Shown: positions 56,761 through 64,000 of the stretch, piece after piece
Numbering within the stretch: the first letter of the stretch is position 1
How the letters are laid out: each line of letters starts with the position of its first letter
Assembly: GCA_015499995.1 (NCBI GenBank)
Contig: JADNRV010000065.1
Coordinates: 124,001-188,000, forward strand
Origin: Flammula alnicola
Lineage: Eukaryota; Basidiomycota; Agaricomycetes; Agaricales; Strophariaceae
DNA length: 64,000 nt
Direction: 5' to 3'
Notes under the pieces: generated by a model
Told to the model about the DNA's origin: nothing
Database searches by the model: none
What the model saw: only the letters and a program-made list of their open reading frames with translations
Made by a program: the position numbers and the translations under genes

Positions 56761-56939
56761 CCTTTCCTCCCTTCCTTTTAGGATTGAGTTCCCTCTCGAG
56801 CTATACAGTACTCAATCGGACCCTACCTCCCCTCATCCACAGTCATTTCTTTCGTTTTAAGTACCTACAATATACATACATACCCATCTCCTCTTTTCTC
56901 TCTCTTCGCCTTTCTGAAAGTTTTTTCGCCCTTTGAAAT

Positions 56940-57975
56940 TCATCAAAGAAAATGGGCGAATGGCACAATGACAAGAGATTGTACATACCTCAAGGATGTG
57001 CTGAGCAACAGATGCGGGTACTCAGAAAACACCTTATTGAGCACGAGATTTCATGTATCGAGTGCGCAGGAGAGGGGGCTGCAGTATCACTTGCACAGAG
57101 AAGATAGACCTGTGGCAGCTTCCTCCATCTGCGTGCATTGGATCATGTGCGCTTGCTCTATCCATCGATGAGCAGGAACTAGTGATGGGCACGGGTAACC
57201 CGCGGGCAATTTTTTGTCGACCCGCACCCGTACCTGCCAAAACCCGCACCCGTGGCCACAGGTACGGGTGCGGGTTTGCAGGTGACCCGTGGGTACAGAA
57301 ACCCGTGCGGATTTGATGGGCGTCGTGAGAACTTGTGCTAGCAGAACCATGTTAAATTAAAATTAGAATACATTTTGGAAAATTACATTACATAATTAAT
57401 TATTCAGGTAACTAAAGAACATGTTGGACACACATTTCAGAGTTTTCCGTGTGCCGGCCGGAAACCCGTGACCCTGGCACACGGGTGCGGGTTGGCTGAG
57501 GGTCACTCAAAGTGCACCCGCACCCGCACCCGCCACACCCGTACCCGCAAACCCGCACGGGTGTCGGCACCCGTGCCCATCACTAGCAGGAACTGAGGAT
57601 CAGTAAATTGATCAATTGACTTTCGACGTGGGCCCAACAAAAATCGAGTCAGAGCATGAAATGGTTAATATAAGCGAGGCTAGATACATAGAGTAGAGGA
57701 ACTCATGCTATTGTTATCCATGCTGAGAAGGAACTTATACTACGAAGTCCCTTTTGAACCTTTGTCATTCAAAGTACGGATACACTCAAAGAGTTTCTTT
57801 CATTTGTCCTCAGACCGAATCAAGGAGATATCTGAGAACAACGTGGGTTTAAGCAGACTGCGAGAGAACTCTCAATGCCGTGGTCCCGCACAGCAAGCAA
57901 GGGTGCATCTGCTTCGTCATGGACCGCAGACAAAACCCGACCACCTGGCCGACGGGAACTCACTTGCCGAGATAG
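56940..57975 (-). pseudogene. Phosphoglycerate-mutase-like pseudogene, copy C, split by a MITE
   Basis: 56940-57170 matches the CSPLSRALD exon region of the gene at 23807, on the minus strand and with several frame changes. 57594-57975 matches earlier parts (GGATCAG....GATCA, CTTTTGAACCTTTGTCATTCAA). A MITE (57180-57585) separates them. Little coding capacity remains. Confidence 0.6.
57180..57585. mobile_element. hAT-like MITE family 1, copy 3
   Basis: 406 bp, ends TAGTGATGGGC...GCCCATCACTA, perfect 8-bp duplication GCAGGAAC at 57172-57179 and 57586-57593. Its interior is in the opposite orientation to the copies at 44145, 52130 and 62296. Confidence 0.88.
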
Positions 57976-58686
57976 AGCCGCAGCGCGGTCATGGATGCGT
58001 AAAAGAAAGTTGAAATGTGAGGTCGGAAGCGGAGTTTGAAATTTGAGGACTTGCCGTGGCGCTATTCAACTCTGAGTCTTTGTCTGAGACTTCTGAACCC
58101 TAGGAGAAGCTAACGAGACCGTATAAGTAGGGTTGTTCGACACTTCATTCATCAACCAACTGCTTTCCGCAACCATGACGAGCCCCGACCACTCCGCCGT
58201 AGTCGATCTGTTATGTCAGTCGTGGTATGCAGACACATACAATGGACACATAATCCGCTTGAATCCAGACGGGACTGGAGAGGTATGTGCAGATCGTTAT
58301 TACTCAGACATTATCCAACACATCACGAAACACTTCTATTAGATCATTTCGTGTACAGATTTAAGCCTCTGGCTTGCAGCACATATAGACTGGAAAATCG
58401 TTGAATCTGGTGGCGTCCAAGAGACCGCAGCTCCAAAGCGGTCTTTACTAAACAAATGGATATTAAGCTCTCAAACATCGACGGTCCTGGTCGTGACCAT
58501 AGAGATTACAATTACGAAGCGCCGAGGACCCATGTGCCATTCCGTCATAAACCCAGAGTTGGCTCACACGATGGGCAGATATTTCCTATTAGAAAGCGCT
58601 TTCCAACCCAAACAATTCAACATCACTGTTGAGCGCGGCGAGTTCATGGCTCCTCTCATTTTGAAGGGGATGCCATCCCCTGTCTT

Positions 58687-59157
58687 TAGTGATTATCAGG
58701 GGTTTGAAAACCCGCAGGGGTTTTGGGTAGGGTATGCTGGTGTAAGGGTAAGGGTTGAGATTTCTGTACTCTTGGAATACCCCTACCCCCAGCAGGGGTC
58801 AGGGGTTTTGCCAAGAGAAATTTTTTGATTTTTTTGCACACCAAAGATGTCCAAAAAATATTTATTTTATATCTTTTTACAAGATTTTGTCTCCAAACTT
58901 GGCTTACTGTACAAGATAACACTGTAAATAACACAATCAACTAATTTATTTAATTTAATTGAGTAGTAAATAATATTTAAAACACTTTTCAATCAATTTT
59001 AATAGGTATACCCTCCAAAATATTAAATACCCCTGGGTTTTCAGAAACCCTTACCCAAACCCCTCAAAACCCTTACCCCTGGTGGAGGGTAAGGGTTTTG
59101 GTGGGTAAGGGTAAGGGTACAGCTGAAATACCCCAGGGTTACCCCTGACAATCCCTA
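58687..59157. mobile_element. hAT-like MITE family 3 (CAGGGGT ends), 471 bp
   Basis: Ends TAGTGATTATCAGGGGT and, inverted, TAGGGATTGTCAGGGGT (14 of 17 alike), flanked by a perfect duplication CCTGTCTT (58679-58686 and 59158-59165). Copy A of the host gene has the empty site (CCTGTCTTCGGC). AT-rich middle, no frame. Confidence 0.85.
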
Positions 59158-59513
59158 CCTGTCTTTGGCTTGCGCATGACATTCGATAAATCACCGTATC
59201 CCCTGATGGAGTCTTGGAAACCAGAGATGGAAAATATGTTGGAAAACATACGGCAGTTTGAGAAGGCATGTTTTGTCGCCCAGACGTTGGATGACACTAA
59301 GGCTGCGTTCGGACTCAGAATGTCACATTTTGATGCGGCATTCTGGCCTATATTTGGTAGTTTAGATTATCATCACATGCTTTGAAGGTCCCGTGCAAAT
59401 GTGACGATCTGTGACATCCCGCGTTCTGTTTGTTGATCAGACCGTTGCGTCTCGTCTCTTATCTCTCCCTCTCTTACTTTCACCACCTCCCCTCGTCCTC
59501 GCAGCTCATCGAC

Positions 59514-60574
59514 ATGACCAAAGACAACGGCGCTGCACAGTGGACCACTGAAGATGAGGTAACCTTCATCGACTTCTTACTACTGCACGCTGCTGCTGCC
59601 GGGGATGGCGGCAACTTCAAAATGGTGACATTCAATGCCGCTGCACCTGTCGTCGAGGCGAAGCGAGTCAAGGGAGGCCCGAAAACTGCCAAGGCCTGTC
59701 AGAACAAATACAACTCGGTACGTTCTATCATCCTCATCATGTGTAATTGCACTGAATTTACATTGTTAGCTTCGTCGAACCTTTCGTGCCATACAGGCCA
59801 TCAAGAACAGGTCAGGTTGGACCTGGAGTGACGAAACTGGTGCTTCCATCACTCCGGAGATGGAGGATACTTGGTCGGACTTCCTCAAGGTTCACAAGGA
59901 TGCTAAACCCTTCAAGAACAAGGGTTGGGTCCACCTCGAGAAGGTCTCGTTGCTCATGCCTGCTACCGTGAAGGGCAAACATGTTTTCCGTCCCTCTCAG
60001 GGCCTCTCTGGCATGGATCCCTTTGACGAGGATGATGATGACCTCCCCCCCTTTCCTGCGAACACTCAGGTGGATGAAGACACTCCTGATGAGGAGATTG
60101 GACATCTTGAAGTCGTTGCTTCTTCTGCCCCGGTAGGTTCTCTTTGATTATTTTAAATTGATACTTATTATTCTCTATTATCAGATCATCCCTTCGACTC
60201 CTCCTCGGGCCTCTCGGAAGCGTGAACGCGCCGTCTCTGAAACACCTGCGCCCGCAAAGAAAGCCAAAGTAACTGGCGCGGATGCGATCCAAAGCCTGAC
60301 TGCGTCGATTAGTCGCTTTGGTGACAACATCTGCAAGGCCCTGGCTGGCGACCCTTCTGAGAAGACACCCAAGCGTCACACCAAGGCCGTGAAGCTTGCA
60401 CAGAAGGAAGATTGGCTCCCCATGGCTGATCGTCTCATTCTGTGCAATGTCTTGGAGAAGGACATCAAGGCTGCAGATGCGTACACTGCTCTCGATGCTG
60501 ACGATGTTGAGTTCCGCCAAATGTGGATTCAAGAGAAGGTCGAGGAGGTCAGGGTGTTAAGAGCTGCTGCGTAA
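59514..60574 (+). CDS. Harbinger ORF1, Myb/SANT-like accessory protein, 309 aa
   Basis: Exons 59514-59717, 59797-60132 and 60185-60574 join to 310 codons. The N-terminus QWTTEDEVTFIDFLLLHAAA, KTAKACQNKYNS, and WTWSDETGASI with WSDFLKVHKDAKPFKNKGW is the Myb/SANT-like layout of fungal and plant Harbinger companion proteins. It is followed by an acidic stretch (DPFDEDDDDLP), a basic patch (SRKRERAVSE, PAKKAKV) and a helical end. In known systems this protein helps the transposase reach the nucleus and bind ends. Intact. Confidence 0.85.
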
Positions 60575-60746
60575 ATATATCTCTCTGTTCTCATATATAC
60601 CTTTGCGATAATCATTCATTCACGTTATAATCCTTTCATTCATTATAATTCTTTCCTTCATTCACTTATATAATTATCTATAGCCTCAAATACCTCAATA
60701 CCCTTATATCTACATTCATTTATCTATACGCTCATTACTATTTTAT

Positions 60747-62103
60747 CTATTCATGTTCTGGATTAAACTCCTGCTCCAAGACCTCTGGATGGTCATGTAA
60801 AAACTGCTGATAGCTCGCCCACATCCTTGTTGCAATCTGATCACGAAAAGCATCTGCTCTCTCTCGTTCTTCTCTCGGGATTGATCCTTGACCAGGGTCG
60901 CCTGTTGATGCTGGTGGAGGATCTTCCTGATCAAGATCGTGAAGATAGTGTTGGATGTCATTCTCGTCGTGATCCATGATGAAGTTGTGCACAGCTGCCA
61001 GTCCAGCGGGTATGCGCGCCTGAATATCCATATCATATTGAGGAGCACGATTGAGTATATCCCAACGCTTCTTGAGGACTCCAAAGATACGCTCGACAAC
61101 ATTACGAGCTTGTGCATGTCGAAGATTGAAAAGCTCTTCTTTGTTGGCTGGTCTATCATATGCGTATAAGTTTGGGATTGAGGAGTGATCATAAAACCAC
61201 TTACCTCACACCTGCTCGTCCCCATTCTGCAAGGTGATAACGAATACTACGATAAGGAACAAGGAGTGTATCACAGGCTGCAAAGCCAGCATCTGCAAGG
61301 TAGTATTTCCTCCGAGGAATCATAAAATCCATCAATCGAGCATGCATGAACATTGTTGCATCAGCCACGGACCCTTCAAACCCAGCTATAAAATAGAGGA
61401 ACCGGAAATCGAAGGAACAGACTGCTAGACAGTTCTGTGTAATTCCACCCTTTCGATCTCTGGATGCATGTCGATCAGCAGCTGATGTCCATGAATTGAT
61501 ATGCGTCCCATCCAAAGCCCCCAAGGCATTCGCAAAGAACGGGAAGAATTTAGAATTTTTGCGGATGTAATCGGAGAGGTCGGAGTCGAGATCTGGGAGC
61601 TTGACGTAGTGGTCATAGAATGGACCAGCAGAGACGGCAAAAAGAACTTTTTTAAAGTATCTGTCATGTATATTGAATCAGACATTATAAATTTGAAAAG
61701 GGACAAATAATTACTTGGATATTGTTTCATTGGATCGCTGAAATCTCTCGCCTAGATGGCGTACTGATAAACCAGTGACGCAGGCATACAGAAATATTGC
61801 AGCTTGCTCTTCCACGGTAACCCCATTGCGCGACGTGGTGAAGCCACAAAGAAGTTGTAGATTGGCGCAAAAAGTGGTGAAAACATGTAGTTGCATCCCA
61901 AGTTCATTGAAAATACGGTCAGGATGGCCGTGAATCAGCTCGTTGACCCAAGCTGCTCCAGATAGCGCCGAAGTATGGTATGGTTGCTGCCAATAATTGG
62001 CCTGTTGATAGAGAGTTGCTGCAATTCCAATGATATGAAGAAAGTATGCTGTTGCTGTGAGTACTCGCTGCTGTGTAACAGCCCGCTCATTGTCAGAAGG
62101 CAT
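60747..62103 (-). CDS. Harbinger DDE transposase (DDE_Tnp_4 type), 416 aa
   Basis: Exons 62103-61715, 61660-61205 and 61152-60747 join to exactly 417 codons. An N-terminal helix-turn-helix-like region (VTVEEQAAIFLYACVTGLSV, RHLGERFQRSNETISKYF) precedes the nuclease. The catalytic acids are all present: LGALDGTHI, YYLADAGF and QARNVVERIFGVLKKRW. Length and order match the family. The start chosen is the first ATG (62103). With ORF1 it would catalyse cut-and-paste transposition at TWA-type targets. Confidence 0.92.
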
Positions 62104-62295
62104 GGCAGAATGACGGAAAGGCTTCAAATCGAGTGTTCGTCGAGCCTACAGATTCACTGATTTCACGTTGATCTTATCATTACTATATTTAGCTGTCACA
62201 CAGAATCTCACGTGCTTGAGAATGTCGCTCAGAATGCCATCAAAATGTGACATTCTGAGTCCGAACGCAGCCTAAGCGATGGGGTGGCTGTATCA

Positions 62296-62717
62296 TAGTG
62301 ATGGGCACGGGTGCCGACACCCGTGCGGGTTTGCGGGTATGGGTGTGGCGGGTGCGGGTGCAGGTGCACTTTGAGTGACCCTCAGCCAACCCGCACCCGT
62401 GCGCCAGGGTCACGGGTTTTCAGCCGGCACACGGAAAACTCCGAAATGTGTGTCCAACCACGTTCTTTAGTTACCTGAATACTTAATTATGTAATGTAAT
62501 TTCCAAAATGTATTCTAATTTTAATTCAACATGGTTCTGCTAGCACAAGTTCTCATGACCCCTATCAAACCCGCACGGGTTTCTGTACCCACGGGTCACC
62601 TGCAAACCCGCACCTGCAAGCACGGGATCCCGTACCCGTGGCCACGGGTGCGGGTTTTGGCGGGTACGGGTGCGGGTCGACAAAAATTTGCCCACGGGTT
62701 ACCCGTGCCCATCACTA
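62296..62717. mobile_element. hAT-like MITE family 1, copy 4
   Basis: 422 bp with a perfect 8-bp duplication CTGTATCA (62288-62295 and 62718-62725). Only 23 bases separate it from the Harbinger element. The empty site is CTGTATCACCATG in copy A (44759). Confidence 0.88.
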
Positions 62718-62817
62718 CTGTATCACCATGTAATATGTGTACTTGTATCCCTTATTCATGTTCGGTAATGCAACAGCTAAAACAGCCAAAATCCATGAAA
62801 TTTCTCCATCCGCCGCC

Positions 62818-63420
62818 AGTACTGCACATTTGAATTACAGTTCCCTCTATATACTCGAGTGCTTGTCGTACGTTTGATTTTTGCGATCTCAATGACTATG
62901 TAATGTCGCCGCGCCCGCCTGGTCCTAATTCAAGAGCTCAGCCACCAACATCGCTGAAACTTTCGAGACGATTCAGAAAGAGCGGCGGAGGCAACAGCGA
63001 GAGTAAGAACTCAAAAATAAATCACAAACAATAACCATAGAATCCCATTAAACGAGAGTTGTACGTAGACATAAATATAAATACGAGAACAACAAAAGAC
63101 CCTACAGGTTCCCAAAAGACGAATAAACGGAAATGAGGACGGGAAAACAAAGGAATGCGGGATAAGGAAGCGGGGAAGCGAGGAACTAGGGGGACGTCCA
63201 TAGGATACGAAGCATATTTATGATATAAAGAGCGTAAGGAAAAGAGGGGACACAGGGAGGGAAAGCAGGACATCGATAGTGTACGAGTACATCTAGTGTG
63301 CAGGAAGTGTACAACATGCGATATTGGGGAGGGAAGAAATGCGGAGAGGGACGGGACGGGATGGCGAGGTGAGGCGAGGCGCGGCATTTAACGAGGGAGG
63401 AGAGGACCATAAACTAGAGA
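62818..63420. repeat. Dispersed repeat, copy of 42200-42720
   Basis: See 42200. The left part directly follows copy B's 3' flank. Confidence 0.65.
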
Positions 63421-64000
63421 GAAAAGAGGAAGGAAGAGGAAGATGGTATATAGAGTATATGTATATGATATATACTGTACGTACAGTAAGACGAAATGAA
63501 TAACCGTATACGAGGGGCAGGAAGGATTCCGATAGAGCGATAGAGTATAGGTCGAGAGTTGATTCAAAGGAACGGAAGGGAAGAGGAAGAGGAAGAGGAA
63601 AAGGACTAGGGAATAAACGAATAAGGGGTCAATTATAAGATAAAAGTGATAGTCCAAGCGAAATGGGAAAGCCGGAGAAAAGACAGGCAAGGAGTGAAAG
63701 GAACGTCCAGATAAAAACGAACGAGTACATGAAAGAGGGCGAGTGTCCGAAAGGAGAGAGGTGAACGCCAAGGCGCCAAGAAGAAAAAGGCAGAGGTCTA
63801 GACCCAGGTCGATCACAATCGCGGAACCAAAACGAAAGAAATTTTGAAAAGGGGTTTACGATGACGTCGGCGATGGCGTCATCCATTTGACAACCTACTT
63901 TTTGTCGGCGTGTCGAGTGGGATGAATGGCACAACGAGACGAGAGAGAGAAAGTAATCGCAACACCCCCAACCATATCTTCGTTCATTCCAACAGTAGTT
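63421..64000. other. Purine-rich repeat flank
   Basis: AGGAAGAGGAAGAGGAAAAGG-like low-complexity sequence followed by segments related to 51700-52050. By comparison with the other copies, phosphatase-like coding exons on the minus strand may lie beyond the right edge. No supported gene inside the window. Confidence 0.4.

Larger units (their letters stand above)
59301..62272. mobile_element. Complete PIF/Harbinger transposon, 2,972 bp
   Basis: Perfect inverted ends of 35 bases beginning GGCTGCGTTCGGACTCAG, with further similarity after a 2-base gap, are flanked by TAA (59298-59300 and 62273-62275), the typical 3-bp target of this superfamily. It encodes a DNA-binding-type protein (plus strand) and a DDE transposase (minus strand), converging, both open. 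The empty site is seen in copy A of the host gene (GACACTAAGCGATGG). Near-perfect ends and intact frames suggest recent activity. Confidence 0.92.
58175..62760 (+). pseudogene. Unrecognised gene family, copy B, carrying three transposons
   Basis: Starts MTSPDHSAVVDLLCQSW at 58175 and follows copy A (43673) exon by exon with about nine residues in ten alike. It is interrupted at 58687-59157 by a MITE (after GMPSPVF), at 59301-62272 by a Harbinger element (after LDDTK) and at 62296-62717 by a family-1 MITE (in GGCI). The last codons (CITM) are at about 62718-62731. Removing the insertions and one copy of each duplication would restore the copy A layout. Dead by insertion; function unknown. Confidence 0.7.

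Noticed and set aside
57034..57350. Frames inside the family 1 MITEs
   Set aside because: They arise from CGGGTGCGGGT repeats and cross the insertion boundaries.
1..64000. tRNA, rRNA, CRISPR arrays, riboswitches
   Set aside because: None could be recognised by eye; a covariance-model search was not possible here.

Overview
The window looks like gene-sparse, transposon-rich DNA of a mushroom-forming basidiomycete (Agaricomycetes). Reasons: genes are cut by many 48-65 base GT-AG introns, and the recognisable families are typical of that group. These include the DUF6533 and DUF6535 membrane families, TPR-CHAT proteins, a CxC2-type KDZ transposase, F-box proteins and fungal aminoglycoside-phosphotransferase-like (APH) kinases. 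No rRNA, tRNA, CRISPR or bacterial operon structure was seen.

1-10.3 kb: a DUF6533 membrane-protein gene runs off the left edge. Next come a 3.46 kb fold-back element with 165-bp subterminal tandem repeats, a frameshifted DUF6535 pseudogene, and the 3' half of a TPR-CHAT gene. 10.3-21.0 kb: a 10.68 kb KDZ transposon flanked by the 8-bp duplication GCCTCCTG sits inside an exon of that TPR-CHAT gene. The 5' half of the gene lies at 21.0-23.1 kb, and the two halves join in frame across the duplication. The transposon carries an apparently intact multi-exon CxC2-KDZ transposase, a divergent pair of other genes (an AT-hook protein and a GRF-type zinc-finger protein), a truncated SUV3-like helicase, and hundreds of bases of TTAAAC-rich subterminal repeats.

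23.8-38.6 kb is the most ordinary stretch: a phosphoglycerate-mutase-like gene, an F-box gene, an APH-like kinase, two small orphan genes, an AIM9-like kinase with a likely mitochondrial presequence, and an unrecognised 188-aa protein. A 192-bp CACTA-like MITE with a 3-bp duplication lies at 31.5 kb.

39-64 kb is a mosaic of segmental duplications. An APH gene and its flank are duplicated at 39.2-40.6 and 47.1-49.2 kb; the second copy has a nonsense codon and a 616-bp hAT-like MITE in its flank. The phosphoglycerate-mutase-like gene has two decayed copies at 54.6-56.1 and 56.9-58.0 kb. Dual-specificity-phosphatase-like pseudogenes occur at about 43 and 52-53 kb. An unrecognised gene family has two copies (43.7 and 58.2 kb), both broken by transposons. 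Four members of one hAT-like MITE family (TIR TAGTGATGGGCACGGGT) lie here, three with perfect 8-bp duplications. A complete 2.97 kb PIF/Harbinger element (TSD TAA, DNA-binding ORF plus DDE transposase) is inserted in the 58 kb copy.

Taken together the window records transposon activity at base resolution: filled sites with duplications, several with an empty paralogous site in the same window. Product names rest on motif recognition by eye; nothing was searched against a database.
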